Under the pieces are notes generated by a model. It was given only the letters and a program-made list of their open reading frames with translations, ran no database searches and was not told the origin of the DNA. From Rhizobium sp. BG4 (GTDB taxonomy: Bacteria; Pseudomonadota; Alphaproteobacteria; Rhizobiales; Rhizobiaceae), in assembly GCF_016864575.1 (NCBI RefSeq), contig NZ_CP044125.1, forward strand, positions 2,641,001 to 2,705,000: a stretch of DNA of 64,000 nucleotides, in the 5' to 3' direction. A program made the translations under genes and the position numbers. Position 1 is the stretch's first letter, and each line of letters begins with the position of its first letter. Positions 44,442 to 53,514 of the stretch are shown here, in pieces.

Positions 44442-46232
44442 TTACGACACTATCTCCAGCACCGGCGTTTCCAGCACCTTCCCCGTCAGCACATCAGCAA
44501 TCCCCATATCCGTCTGATGCGGGCCGATATTGCAGGCGAGCGTCGCGCCGAAGCAGGCCTTGAAGACGAGGTAGGGCGGCTGCCAGGTGACGATCTTTTC
44601 CATCGCCTGGCGGATATCGCGGAAACCCTTTGCCGTCTCGGCAAGTGAGGCCTCGGTCACCAATCCTGAGAGCGGCAGCGGCAACAGCGCGAGGATGACG
44701 CCATCCCTGGCAACCGCCATGCCGCCGCCTGCTGCAATCACCGCATTCGCGGCGGCTGCCATGTCGGCGGTGTTGCCGCCGAAGACGGTGAGGTTGTGGC
44801 TGTCATGCGAGACGGTGGTGCAGAAGGCGCCGTGCCATTCGCCCCAGCCGGTGAGGAAGCCCGTGCGCGGGCGGGGGGCGGCGAGGCCGTGCCGGTGGGC
44901 GACGGAGATCATCGTGCTGCCCTGAGGCGGCACGACGAAGCCGTGCTCGGTCGCGGTTTCCGCTTCGCCCCATTGCGTGAAGCGCGGGCGGTCGATGGTG
45001 GCGACGCGGACGCGGTTGCCTTCGGAGCGGACCTTGAAATCGTCTGCGCCGAGCGCCGGAAGCTTGACCGAGTTCATCAGCGGCGCGGTGTCGAGCGGCT
45101 TCAGCGGTACGGTCATCGCGCCGTCCTGCGCGATCGTGCGGCCGTTGGCGATCACCAGCCGTGCCCTGAAATCGGTGAGGTCGTCGAAGAGCACGATATC
45201 GGCGCGCCGTCCTGCGGCGATGAGGCCGAGATCGCTGCGTTTCAGGCGCTGGGCGGCGTTGAAGGTGGCGGCGCGCAGCGCCCATTCCGGCCTCATGCCG
45301 TAGCGCACGAGGCGGCGGATCACGTCGTCGAGGCCGCCGCCATCGAGCAGTTCGTCGGGGAAGACGTCGTCGGTGCAGAGCGTCACGGTCGGCGGCAGGT
45401 GGCCGATGCCATCGAGCGCTTCGACGAATTCACGCAGCAGGTGATCATGGGAGCCGCGGAGCTCGATGGTCATTCCGGCGGCAAGCTTCTGCAGGAGGTC
45501 GGCGCCTGAGGTCAGCTCGTGGTCGGAGGTGATGCCGGAGGCCATGAAGGCGTTGAGATCGGCGCCTTCGAGGCCGCGGGCATGGCCGCAGACGAGCTTG
45601 CCGGATGCGAGACCGGCATTGACGATCGCCGTCATCCGCGGATCGCCTTCGATGACGCCGCGCATGTTCATGACTTCGGCGACGCCGCCGACGGCAGGCG
45701 AGCGGAGCATTTCGGTGATCACAGAAGCATCGAAATCCGCACCGGCGCGCTCGAGGCCGGGTGCGGAGGGGATGCAGGAGGGCGCCAGCAGGATCATCCG
45801 GAGTGGCAGGCCCGACGATGCCTCGATCGCCCAGCGCACGCCGTCGAGGCCGTGGACATTGCCGAATTCATGCGGATCCCAGAGGATCGTGGTGACCCCG
45901 CGCGGCAGCACTGCCCGGGCATATTCGGCAGGGGTGACCATCGAGCTCTCGACATGCATATGCGTATCGATCAGGCCCGGGGTGATGACGGCGCCGGTGG
46001 CGTCGATCATCTCAAGCGCATCGGCGCGGGTTCCCGGCGCGTGGACGCTGGCGATCAGCGGTCCCGTGAGGCCGATGTCGGCTTCGCGGATCAAGCCGGT
46101 GACGGCGTCGAGCAGCTTTCCGCCTGTGATCAGCACGTCGAACGGCAGGTCGCCGCGGGCGGCGGCCACGGCGCGGGCGCGCAGCTGGGGATCGTTGAGG
46201 TCGGCGGGTTCCGGTCGCAATGGAGAGCTCAT
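44442..46232 (-). CDS. ade: Adenine deaminase
   Basis: A 596-aa amidohydrolase-fold enzyme converting adenine to hypoxanthine and ammonia. DTHMHVESSMVTPAEYAR near residue 90 is the adenine deaminase signature. VCGHARGLEGADLNAFMASG, LCTDDVFPDELLDGGGLDD and SHDSHNLTVFGGN supply further metal or substrate residues, and the C-terminal part is also complete. The gene overlaps the end of the nucleoside hydrolase gene by four bases and closes an operon of seven genes, so adenine released from a nucleoside would be deaminated here. Confidence 0.95.
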   Translation of the reverse strand: MSSPLRPEPADLNDPQLRARAVAAARGDLPFDVLITGGKLLDAVTGLIREADIGLTGPLIASVHAPGTRADALEMIDATGAVITPGLIDTHMHVESSMVTPAEYARAVLPRGVTTILWDPHEFGNVHGLDGVRWAIEASSGLPLRMILLAPSCIPSAPGLERAGADFDASVITEMLRSPAVGGVAEVMNMRGVIEGDPRMTAIVNAGLASGKLVCGHARGLEGADLNAFMASGITSDHELTSGADLLQKLAAGMTIELRGSHDHLLREFVEALDGIGHLPPTVTLCTDDVFPDELLDGGGLDDVIRRLVRYGMRPEWALRAATFNAAQRLKRSDLGLIAAGRRADIVLFDDLTDFRARLVIANGRTIAQDGAMTVPLKPLDTAPLMNSVKLPALGADDFKVRSEGNRVRVATIDRPRFTQWGEAETATEHGFVVPPQGSTMISVAHRHGLAAPRPRTGFLTGWGEWHGAFCTTVSHDSHNLTVFGGNTADMAAAANAVIAAGGGMAVARDGVILALLPLPLSGLVTEASLAETAKGFRDIRQAMEKIVTWQPPYLVFKACFGATLACNIGPHQTDMGIADVLTGKVLETPVLEIVS

Positions 46233-47152
46233 CTGCCGGCCTCGCTTGCGAGCGCGCCGAGGATGAGCGCGCGCGCGGCTTCGACGTCGATATCGACGGC
46301 GAATTCGGCATTGGGCGCGGCATGGGTGGCGCGGGTCTCGACGACGGTGCGGCCGCGGGTGAACTGACCGGCGAGCTCGACATCGATGCGCGCGGCGCGG
46401 AAGGTCACGAGCTCCGGCGCCACGAAGGCGACGGCGGCCGAGGGATCGTAGATCGCCATCGCCGCGCGGCCACGGCTGATGCCGATATCGATATAACCAG
46501 CCAGCATGTCGGCGAGCAGTTCGGCATTGGCGCCGCCTGCCTGGCGGATCGGCGTGACGTCATCCGGGCGGGCCAGGACTTTGCGGCAGAGATCGAGATC
46601 GATCATCTTCAGCGGCAGGCCGTGGCTGATGACGATTGCCAGCGCTTCGGGATCTGCAAGGGCGTTGAACTCGGCGGAGGCCGTGTGATTGCCGATCGTT
46701 ACCCCGCCACCCATCCAGGTGAGTTCGGTGATGCGGGCGGCGAGATCGGGGCGGGCCAGCGCGAGAGCGGCGATATTGGTCAGCGGTCCGAGCGCCAGAA
46801 TGCGATGCGGGCCATCCGTTTCGAGCCAGCGGCAGAGGGCGAGGAAAGCGTCGCTATCGGGCAGCGCCGCTCCTTGCGGCAGCGTGCGGCCTGCAGTCGG
46901 GATGCCGGTATCGCCGAGGATGGCCTGTGCCGTCTCGATCTTGCCGATCACCGGATTGGCGCGGCCGCTGTGAAGGGGGAAGGTCCAGCCGAAAGTCTGT
47001 GCGGCGCCTGCCGCATTCACCTTCACCTGCGGCAGTGGCGTGTTGCCGAAGACCAGCGAAATGCCATCTATGTCAAGCTTCGACTGCGCCACCACCAGAA
47101 TGGCGGCGATATCGTCAAAGCCCATGTCGGTATCGATCCAGACACCCATCAT
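46229..47152 (-). CDS. Inosine/uridine-preferring nucleoside hydrolase family protein
   Basis: A 307-aa protein that should split nucleosides into base and ribose. VWIDTDMGFDDIAAIL near the start is the calcium-binding DxDxGxDD motif. ILALGPLTNIAALALARP and TWMGGGVTIGN are further family motifs, and a later Asp lies in AIYDPSAAVAFV. Two ATGs (47152, 47149) are possible, right after the transporter ATPase stop; the frame that opens at 47347 is rejected as it overlaps that gene. With adenine deaminase next, adenosine or a related purine nucleoside is a likely substrate. Confidence 0.92.
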   Translation of the reverse strand: MMGVWIDTDMGFDDIAAILVVAQSKLDIDGISLVFGNTPLPQVKVNAAGAAQTFGWTFPLHSGRANPVIGKIETAQAILGDTGIPTAGRTLPQGAALPDSDAFLALCRWLETDGPHRILALGPLTNIAALALARPDLAARITELTWMGGGVTIGNHTASAEFNALADPEALAIVISHGLPLKMIDLDLCRKVLARPDDVTPIRQAGGANAELLADMLAGYIDIGISRGRAAMAIYDPSAAVAFVAPELVTFRAARIDVELAGQFTRGRTVVETRATHAAPNAEFAVDIDVEAARALILGALASEAGR

Positions 47153-47153
47153 A

Positions 47154-48176
47154 TCACCCGAAACGCGAGAGGCTTGCGGCTGCGGCAAGCGGAAGGTCGA
47201 AGGAGAGGGCGGTGCCGATCGCGTGGGCGGCGAGGCCTGCATCGACCTCCGCCTTGATCGGCCCGAGCGGCGTGTCCAGCAGGTATTCCCGCGTGTTGCC
47301 GGCATAGGAGGTGCCGCGCACAGTTCCCTGGAAAGGACCGGAACCAAGGATGACCGTGCGCGGCCGCCAGGCCAGCCCTGCCGCCTGAGGCGCAGGAGCC
47401 GGCAAATCGACTGGACCGTTTGGTGTGGCGAGCTTGCCGCCTTCGAGCTTGAAGACGTTCTCGAAGCCGACGAAATCGGCGACGAAGGCGGAAACGGGGC
47501 GGTTGTAGATATCTTCGGGCGTGCCGATCTGCTCGATGCCGCCGTTCAGCATCACGACGATCCGGTCGGCAAGCGCCAGCGCTTCCACCTGATCATGGGT
47601 GACGAAGATCATCGTCACGCCGGTCTCCTTCTGGACGCGCTGCAGTTCGGCGCGCATTTCCAGGCGCAGGCGGGCGTCGAGGTTCGACAGCGGCTCGTCG
47701 AGCAGCAGCACCTTCGGTTCCATGACCATCGAGCGCGCAAGCGCCACACGCTGCTGCTGGCCGCCGGAGAGTTCCGCGGGCTTGCGGCCGGCGAAGCTCG
47801 AAAGGCCGACCGATTTCAGGCCGGAGGTGACGCGCTTGTCGAGATCCTGGCCGGAGACGCCCTTGAGGCGCAGGCCGAAGGCGACGTTTTCGTAGACGGT
47901 CAGATGCGGGAAGAGGGCGTAGGACTGGAAGACCAGGCCGACATTGCGCTTGTTGGCCGAAACGCGGGTGATGTCGGTGCCGTCGAGATTGATGCGGCCG
48001 GAGGCGGGCGTCAGCAGGCCGGCGATCGAGCGCATCGTCGTCGTCTTGCCGCAGCCGGAAGGGCCGAGCAGGGCGACGAGTTCGCCCTTTTCGATCGTGA
48101 GGTCGAGGTCCTTCACCGCGACCGTATCGCCGTAGGCCAGCGTCAGCTTGTCGAGTTGAAGATAGGCATCAGACAT
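47154..48176 (-). CDS. ABC transporter ATP-binding protein (PotA-like)
   Basis: A 340-aa ATPase. Walker A is LGPSGCGKTTTMRSIAG, the signature is LSGGQQQRVALARSM, Walker B is VLLLDEPLSNLDARLRLEMR, and the H-loop is IFVTHDQVEAL. A C-terminal TOBE region follows (LAWRPRTVILGSG). It is of the spermidine/putrescine/iron type. The ATG at 48176 overlaps the permease stop by eight bases. Context with nucleoside hydrolase and adenine deaminase suggests a substrate other than polyamines. Confidence 0.93.
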   Translation of the reverse strand: MSDAYLQLDKLTLAYGDTVAVKDLDLTIEKGELVALLGPSGCGKTTTMRSIAGLLTPASGRINLDGTDITRVSANKRNVGLVFQSYALFPHLTVYENVAFGLRLKGVSGQDLDKRVTSGLKSVGLSSFAGRKPAELSGGQQQRVALARSMVMEPKVLLLDEPLSNLDARLRLEMRAELQRVQKETGVTMIFVTHDQVEALALADRIVVMLNGGIEQIGTPEDIYNRPVSAFVADFVGFENVFKLEGGKLATPNGPVDLPAPAPQAAGLAWRPRTVILGSGPFQGTVRGTSYAGNTREYLLDTPLGPIKAEVDAGLAAHAIGTALSFDLPLAAAASLSRFG

Positions 48177-48948
48177 AACGCGAGAATCCCAGGAAGCGTT
48201 CGGCAAGGAAGACGATGCCGATGGACAGGAAGGCGAGCAGCGAGGAGAGCGCTGCGATCGACGGATCGTAGGTGGTTTCCATGTAGCCCAGCATGTCGAT
48301 CGGCAGGGTGCGCACGCCTGGGCCGGAAAGGAACAGCGAGACCGGCACCTGATTGAAGCTGGTGACGAATCCGAGGATGAAGGCAGCGAGAATGCCGCCG
48401 CGGATATTCGGCATGACGACGCGGAAGAAGGCGCCCGTGCGCGAAGAGCCGAGCAGCACGGCCGCTTCCTCGATATCCGAGCGTAGGTTGTTGAGGCTCG
48501 CGGAGACGACGCGCACGGCATAGGGCAGCACCAGCGCCGTATGCGCAAAGAACAGCGCCAGCGTGATGTTGAAGCCGAAGGGCACGACGAGATAGCGCAG
48601 CAGCGCCAGGCCGACGATGATGCCGGGGACGATGATCGGCAGGGAAACGATGGTGCGGACCGTTTCGCCGAAAGGCAGCTTGTAGCGCGACAGGGCGTAG
48701 GCGGCGGGAATGCCGAGGATCAGCGCCGACAGCGTGCCGAAGACGGCGAGGAACATCGACATGGCGAAGCTCTCGCGGAAGCTGTCGATGGTGAAGACCT
48801 TGGCGACCCATTTCAGCGACAGGCCCTGCGGCGGGAAGGCCAGCGTATCGCCAGCCGAAAGCGAGGCGGCGATGATGATCAGGAACGGGCCGATCAGGAA
48901 GGTCAGGAGCAATCCGAGGACGATGGGCGGGAAGAGGCGGGATGTCAT
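48169..48948 (-). CDS. ABC transporter permease (PotC-like)
   Basis: A 259-aa inner-membrane protein with about six spans. FPPIVLGLLLTFLIGPFLII is the first. The cytoplasmic coupling loop carries VVSASLNNLRSDIEEAAVLL and then FFRVVMPNIRGGILAAF, the EAA-type region that contacts the ATPase. It overlaps both neighbours by a few bases (four upstream, eight downstream), typical of a tight operon. It is the second of two permease subunits. Confidence 0.92.
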   Translation of the reverse strand: MTSRLFPPIVLGLLLTFLIGPFLIIIAASLSAGDTLAFPPQGLSLKWVAKVFTIDSFRESFAMSMFLAVFGTLSALILGIPAAYALSRYKLPFGETVRTIVSLPIIVPGIIVGLALLRYLVVPFGFNITLALFFAHTALVLPYAVRVVSASLNNLRSDIEEAAVLLGSSRTGAFFRVVMPNIRGGILAAFILGFVTSFNQVPVSLFLSGPGVRTLPIDMLGYMETTYDPSIAALSSLLAFLSIGIVFLAERFLGFSRYV

Positions 48949-49772
48949 CGCTTGTTCCTCGCGGTCGCCAGGCGTTTCAAGAGGATGTTGGCGGCAAAGC
49001 TCATGACGATGAGCATGAAGGCAATGACGCTGGCCGAGACGAAATTGTTGGAGACGGACACCTGCTGGTAGAGCAGGGTTTCCAGCATCAGCACCTTGGA
49101 GCCGCCGAGGACGGCTGGGGTGATATAGGCGGTCAGCGAGCCGGTGAAGACGAGGGTGCCGCCAACGACGAGACCTTCCTTGGTCAGCGGCAGGATCACC
49201 TTCCAGAACACCTGGAACCAGTTGGCGCCGAGCACGCGGGCTGCCGGGATCGCGTCCTTCGGCATGTTCTCGAGCGCGCTGATCAGCGACAGGATCATCA
49301 ACGGCAGGAAGAGCTGCAGGAGGCCGATGAAGACGGCGGTCTCGGTGAAGAGCAGGCGCAGCGGCTCGGCGCTGAAGCCGAGGCCGGTGATCGCCTGATT
49401 GACGATGCCGGTGCGGCCGAGGATGACGATCCAGGCATAGGTCCGGGCGACCGGCGAGATCATCAGCGGTAATGTGACGAGGCCGATCATTCGGCCCTTG
49501 CCCTTCGGCGGCAGGTTGACGATCGCAAAGGCCGCGGCATAGCCGATGACGGCGGACACGGCAGTGACTTCGAGCCCGAGCTTGAAGGTGCGGATGAAGA
49601 CCGTGCGGTTCAGCTGCTCAGAGAAGAAGCCGGTGTAGGCCGACAGCGTCCAGGCGCCATCGGCATGAAAGCCTTCGGAGAGAAGAATGGCGACGGGCAG
49701 CAGGAAGACCACGGCGGCGAAGACCGCCGCCGGCAGCGCAAGCGCCAAAGCTTCTGCTCGGTTCTGAAACAT
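48945..49772 (-). CDS. ABC transporter permease (PotB-like)
   Basis: A 275-aa inner-membrane protein with six spans. LALALPAAVFAAVVFLLPVA is the first span. MPKDAIPAARVLGANWFQVF with KVILPLTKEGLVVGG is the EAA loop. It forms the channel together with the following permease. A stable hairpin separates it from the binding-protein gene upstream, which probably lowers its expression relative to that gene. The ATG at 49772 follows GGCTCCC without an ideal ribosome site. Confidence 0.92.
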   Translation of the reverse strand: MFQNRAEALALALPAAVFAAVVFLLPVAILLSEGFHADGAWTLSAYTGFFSEQLNRTVFIRTFKLGLEVTAVSAVIGYAAAFAIVNLPPKGKGRMIGLVTLPLMISPVARTYAWIVILGRTGIVNQAITGLGFSAEPLRLLFTETAVFIGLLQLFLPLMILSLISALENMPKDAIPAARVLGANWFQVFWKVILPLTKEGLVVGGTLVFTGSLTAYITPAVLGGSKVLMLETLLYQQVSVSNNFVSASVIAFMLIVMSFAANILLKRLATARNKR

Positions 49773-49799
49773 CGGGAGCCTTTCGGGCGGGTAAGAAGC

Positions 49800-49820
49800 G
49801 GTCCCGGGCTTGCCGGGACC
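49800..49820 (-). other. Hairpin between binding-protein and permease genes
   Basis: GGTCCCGG (49800-49807) pairs with CCGGGACC (49813-49820). There is no T-run on the minus strand, so transcription is probably only dampened or the upstream mRNA protected, a common way to make more binding protein than membrane parts. Confidence 0.6.
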
Positions 49821-49836
49821 GGATGTGATTTATGGC

Positions 49837-50856
49837 TTACTGGCCGACCGTGCTGTTCCATTCCTTCAGCCAGGCATCGCGATTATCGAGCGCCACGGCA
49901 GAGGGGATGAGCTTCAGACTCTTGGCTGTGTCCTCGCCGTATGTGAGGTTGTTGGCGGCGGCCTCGGAGAGCTTGACCTCCTTGTTGGCCGGGCTGTCGA
50001 CGAGCTTTTCGGCGAGCTTGGTCTGGATGTCTGTCGAGAGCCAGAAATCCATGAACTGCAGGGCGAGGTCCTGGTTCTTCGAGCCCTTGGTGAGAACCAT
50101 GACGTTCATGCCGCCGGTCTGGCCTTCCTTCGGGGTTGCCCAGGCAACGGGAACGTCGAGCTTGGTGAAGCCGGCCCAGGAGAAGCGGCCGATCGGGGCA
50201 GCCCAGATCTCTTCCTGCTGCATCAGCTGCACGAGCTGCGAGGACTTTTCGTAGAAGGTGACGATATCGTCCTTCTTCTCGCCGACGGCTTCGATGGCGC
50301 CCTTCAGGTCGGGTGTATCCTTGCCGAGCGCCTGGCCGAGCATGAAGAGCGCCGGCGGCCCCTGGTTGGTCGTGACATTCGGGAAGGCGACGTGGCCGAC
50401 ATATTCCGGCTTCAGGAGATCAGCCCAGGACTCGATCTTCATCTTGTCGGAGCGGTAGGCGATCGAGGTGGCATAGAAGGTGTAGCCGACGCTCATGCCG
50501 TCGCGGTTCGGATCCTTGGCGATGTCGTAGAGCTTGCCGAAATTGGTGAGCTTGGAGGTGTCGATCTTCTCGATCAGGTCCTTGCGGGTGGCGGAGAGCG
50601 CGTCGGCCATCGAAACGACGGCCATGTCGACGACGGGGTTTGCCTTGTTGGCTTCCATCTTGGCGAGGCGCTCGACGCTGTTGCCGGTCTCGACGACGAG
50701 CTTGCAGCCGCACTGCTTCTCGAAGGGATCGTAGACGATCGTCTTGAAGTCGTCCTGAGCGAAGGCATAGACGGAGATCGTCAGCGTACGCTCCTGCGCC
50801 GAGGCGGCGAGCGGGGAGAGCGCCAGCAGCGCTACCGATGCGATGAGGGTCTTCAT
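49837..50856 (-). CDS. ABC transporter substrate-binding protein (PotD-like)
   Basis: A 339-aa periplasmic protein. The signal peptide MKTLIASVALLALSPLAASA is cut before QERTLTIS. The type II binding fold includes TISVYAFAQDDFKTIVYDPF, FPNVTTNQGPPALFML and IGRFSWAGFTKLDVPVAWAT. It is of the polyamine/iron binding class by overall shape, but the acidic residues that hold polyamines cannot be assigned with confidence here. It overlaps the LacI gene by four bases and heads the transporter set. Purine nucleoside is the contextual guess for the substrate. Confidence 0.88.
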   Translation of the reverse strand: MKTLIASVALLALSPLAASAQERTLTISVYAFAQDDFKTIVYDPFEKQCGCKLVVETGNSVERLAKMEANKANPVVDMAVVSMADALSATRKDLIEKIDTSKLTNFGKLYDIAKDPNRDGMSVGYTFYATSIAYRSDKMKIESWADLLKPEYVGHVAFPNVTTNQGPPALFMLGQALGKDTPDLKGAIEAVGEKKDDIVTFYEKSSQLVQLMQQEEIWAAPIGRFSWAGFTKLDVPVAWATPKEGQTGGMNVMVLTKGSKNQDLALQFMDFWLSTDIQTKLAEKLVDSPANKEVKLSEAAANNLTYGEDTAKSLKLIPSAVALDNRDAWLKEWNSTVGQ

Positions 50857-51902
50857 GTCAGGAGTTCTCCATCTGTCAGGTTTTGTTTTGCCGGGCTCAC
50901 AGGCCCGGAGGATTGGCGGACGATCAATTGCATGGGCACACGATCGGTTTCCGCAGTCACGATGATCCCCTCGCGGGTGCCGTTCTCCATGATCACCTTC
51001 AGCAGCGCTGAAATGGCGATCTCGGCGATCCGGTCCATGTCCATGCGCGCAGTGGTCAGCGCCGGGGTGACAACAGGCGACCAGATGAGGTCGTCGAAGC
51101 CGGTGACGCTGACATCGGTGGGAACATTGATGCCGTCCTGTTGCAGCTCGGTGAGTGCGCGCAGCGCCTGAAGGTCGGAGAGGGCGGCGAAGGCGGTAAA
51201 ACCTTCAGCGGCCTTGTTGGCGAGGCCGAGCCGGCAGCCGCTTCCCGATGTCTGCTCGAGCTTTTCGATCCACAGCGTTTCCGAGCTCATGCCTGCGGTC
51301 AGGCCCGATCGGATGCCGCCGGCGCGGTCGTTCTGGACGTTTGATTCCGGATTGTTGCCGATGATGAGCACGCGTTTGTGGCCGAGGCTTGCGAGATGGG
51401 CGGCGATCTGCTGGCCGCCCTGCCAGTGGTCGGCGGCGACGGTGTTGCCGGGGGTGGATGCCGTATCGATGACGGCGACCGGGCAGCTGGAGGCGGAGAT
51501 GCGCGTGGCGCGGCGCGGCACCACGACCATGCCGTCGACGCCGCGCTCGATCAGCCGGTTGATTGCTTCGGTCTGCGCCGTCACGTCGCCGCGGGAGTCG
51601 GCGATCAGCACGCCGTAATCGGCGGACTTTGCCGCAAATTCGATCGCCTGGGCGATCTTCGGAAAGAGCGGATTGGCAATGTCAGGGAGAACGAGGCCGA
51701 GGACGCCGCTGCGGCCGGTGCGCAGCGCGCGGCCTGCCTGGCTGGGGATATAGCCGAGCTCGGCGGCATGTTCGCGGATCTTTTCCGCCAGCTGTTCGGA
51801 AACGCGGCCCTTGCCCGACAAGGCATTCGAAACGGTCGCTACGGAGACGCCGAGCGCCGTCGCGATCCTGCTCAAATTCGGTCCCGGGCGTGACGAAGCC
51901 AT
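50853..51902 (-). CDS. LacI-family transcriptional regulator
   Basis: A 349-aa repressor. The N-terminal LSRIATALGVSVATVSNAL is the DNA-binding helix-turn-helix, followed by the hinge QAGRALRTGRSGVLGLVLPD. A periplasmic-binding-like sensor domain follows (IANPLFPKIAQAIEFAA, DGMVVVPRRA, VSVTGFDDLIWSPVV). It is the first gene of the operon and overlaps the binding-protein gene by four bases, so it should repress its own operon until a ligand, perhaps a nucleoside or purine base, binds. A matching operator lies 17 bases upstream of its ATG. Confidence 0.92.
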   Translation of the reverse strand: MASSRPGPNLSRIATALGVSVATVSNALSGKGRVSEQLAEKIREHAAELGYIPSQAGRALRTGRSGVLGLVLPDIANPLFPKIAQAIEFAAKSADYGVLIADSRGDVTAQTEAINRLIERGVDGMVVVPRRATRISASSCPVAVIDTASTPGNTVAADHWQGGQQIAAHLASLGHKRVLIIGNNPESNVQNDRAGGIRSGLTAGMSSETLWIEKLEQTSGSGCRLGLANKAAEGFTAFAALSDLQALRALTELQQDGINVPTDVSVTGFDDLIWSPVVTPALTTARMDMDRIAEIAISALLKVIMENGTREGIIVTAETDRVPMQLIVRQSSGPVSPAKQNLTDGELLT

Positions 51903-51918
51903 GGTTTGCCGTGCGGTT

Positions 51919-51936
51919 TGATTAATCGTTTAATCA
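51919..51936. promoter_or_regulatory. LacI-type operator of the nucleoside operon
   Basis: TGATTAATCGTTTAATCA is a near-perfect dyad (TGATTAA/TTAATCA) with the central CG typical of LacI/GalR operators. It lies just upstream of the lacI-type gene. Binding is inferred. Confidence 0.7.
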
Positions 51937-52020
51937 GCGTGTACAGGAAGCATGTGGCGTTGTCGAATCGAATCTTAGCGCAATGCGGGTTTTCCGCACT
52001 GGATTAGAGGTTGCGAACAT

Positions 52021-52049
52021 AAAAAAAGCCCCGCGAAAGCGGGGCTTTT
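52021..52049 (-). terminator. Terminator of the RND efflux operon
   Basis: AAAAGCCCCGC (52024-52034) pairs perfectly with GCGGGGCTTTT (52039-52049) around GAAA. On the minus strand it is followed by seven T residues. It ends 22 bases after the NodT-like gene. Confidence 0.94.
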
Positions 52050-52071
52050 CTCGGATCGTTTGGAGCGACCG

Positions 52072-53514
52072 TTACTTCTTCTTGACCGAAACGGTCTCAA
52101 CCTTTGCCACAGCAGCCGGCTTTGCACCATCAGGCGCATAGCCACCGCCGATGGCGACGTTGAGCGAGACATAGTCCTTGGCCATCTGCTGGACGGCAGC
52201 AGCCAGGCTTGCCTGGGCGGTCGAGACGTTGCGCTGCGAGTCGAGAACGTCGAGCAGCGAGGATGCGCCGTCCTTGTAGCTGGCGGTCGACAGTTCCAGC
52301 GATTCCTGGGTCGTCTTGACCTGGGCGCGCAGGGCTTCCACCGTCTGGGCATCGCGGCGAACGGCCGAGAGCGCATTCTCGACCTGCTCGACGGCGCTCA
52401 GAACAGCCGACTTCCAGGCGAGATAGGCAGCCTTGGCATCCGACTTGGTGATGTCGACATTGGCGCGCAGACGGCCGCCGTCGAAGATCGGCAGGTTCAG
52501 CGTCGGGCCGAAGGACCAGGTGGTCAGGCCGCCATTGCCGCCAACCGGGCGGACGTAGGAGGGCGAGATCGAGCCCGACAGCGAGATCGACGGATAGAGC
52601 TGTGCTTCTGCAACGCCGATGTTGGCGGTGGCGGCAGCGAGATCGCGTTCGGCCTTGCGGATGTCGGGACGGTTGCGGATCAGGTCAGCCGGAATACCGG
52701 CCTGCAGACCGCCGCGGAACACCGGCTGGCGCGAGCCCTTCTGCAATTCGGCCATCAGCGACGATGCCGGCAGGCCGAGCAGGGTGGCGATGTGGTGCGC
52801 AGAAACGCGGAAGCTGGTTTCGAGGCCGGGGATTTCGGCCTGGGTCGCCTGGACCAGACCTTCGGCCTGGACGACGTCGAGGCGCGAGGCGGCACCGGCT
52901 TCCAGCTGGAACTTGGTGAGATCGAAGGTCTCGCGGCGAGACTTCAGATCGCCCTTGGAGAGTTCGATGCGCTCCTGATAGTAGCGGGCGTCGATGTAGC
53001 TGTTGACCAGATCCTGGAGGAAGGTGAGCTTGGCGACATCGGCGGTGGCGTAAGCCGAATCCAGCGATGCCAGCGCGCTTTCCTTGGAGCGGCGATATTC
53101 GCCGAACAGGTCGAGCAGCCAGGAGACATTGGCTTCACCGGCCGTGGTGTTGGTGGCGCCGCGCGTGTTGCGCAGGTTGCCCATCTGGCCGCTGACGGTC
53201 TGGGATGCACCGACGACGAGGCTCGGCAGGGCGCCTGCACCGGCAACGGTGACCTGGGCTTCAGCCGAATTGATGCGTTCGAGGGCCTGCAGCACGTCGA
53301 GGTTCTGGCCGATGCCCTGGGAGACCAGCGAGTTCAGCTGCTGATCGCGGTAGGCCGTCCACCACTGGGCGGTCGCAACATCACCATTGCTCTTGACCCC
53401 GCCTTCGCCAAACTTCGCAGGAAGCGGCATTTCCGGCGGTACATGATCCGGGCCGCTTACGCAGCCCGCCAACAAAAGCATCAACGCCGGTGTGGCATAA
53501 CGAAGAGATACCAT
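52072..53514 (-). CDS. NodT/TolC-type outer-membrane efflux lipoprotein
   Basis: A 480-aa protein. A signal peptide with lipobox LMLLLAGCVSG is followed by two TolC-like halves rich in alpha-helical coiled coil. Examples are QWWTAYRDQQLNSLVSQGI, AGIPADLIRNRPDIRKAERD and ANIGVAEAQLYPSISLSGSI, standard for the NodT family. It forms the outer-membrane tunnel for the RND pump upstream. The ATG at 53514 has AGGAAG eight bases before it; the frame opening at 53541 adds nine unlikely residues. The 155-base gap to the pump gene shows no clear promoter. Confidence 0.93.
   Translation of the reverse strand: MVSLRYATPALMLLLAGCVSGPDHVPPEMPLPAKFGEGGVKSNGDVATAQWWTAYRDQQLNSLVSQGIGQNLDVLQALERINSAEAQVTVAGAGALPSLVVGASQTVSGQMGNLRNTRGATNTTAGEANVSWLLDLFGEYRRSKESALASLDSAYATADVAKLTFLQDLVNSYIDARYYQERIELSKGDLKSRRETFDLTKFQLEAGAASRLDVVQAEGLVQATQAEIPGLETSFRVSAHHIATLLGLPASSLMAELQKGSRQPVFRGGLQAGIPADLIRNRPDIRKAERDLAAATANIGVAEAQLYPSISLSGSISPSYVRPVGGNGGLTTWSFGPTLNLPIFDGGRLRANVDITKSDAKAAYLAWKSAVLSAVEQVENALSAVRRDAQTVEALRAQVKTTQESLELSTASYKDGASSLLDVLDSQRNVSTAQASLAAAVQQMAKDYVSLNVAIGGGYAPDGAKPAAVAKVETVSVKKK

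Noticed and set aside
47157..47347. N-terminal extension of the nucleoside hydrolase to 47347
   Set aside because: It would overlap the ATPase gene by nearly 200 bases; the calcium-binding motif begins just after the ATG at 47152.
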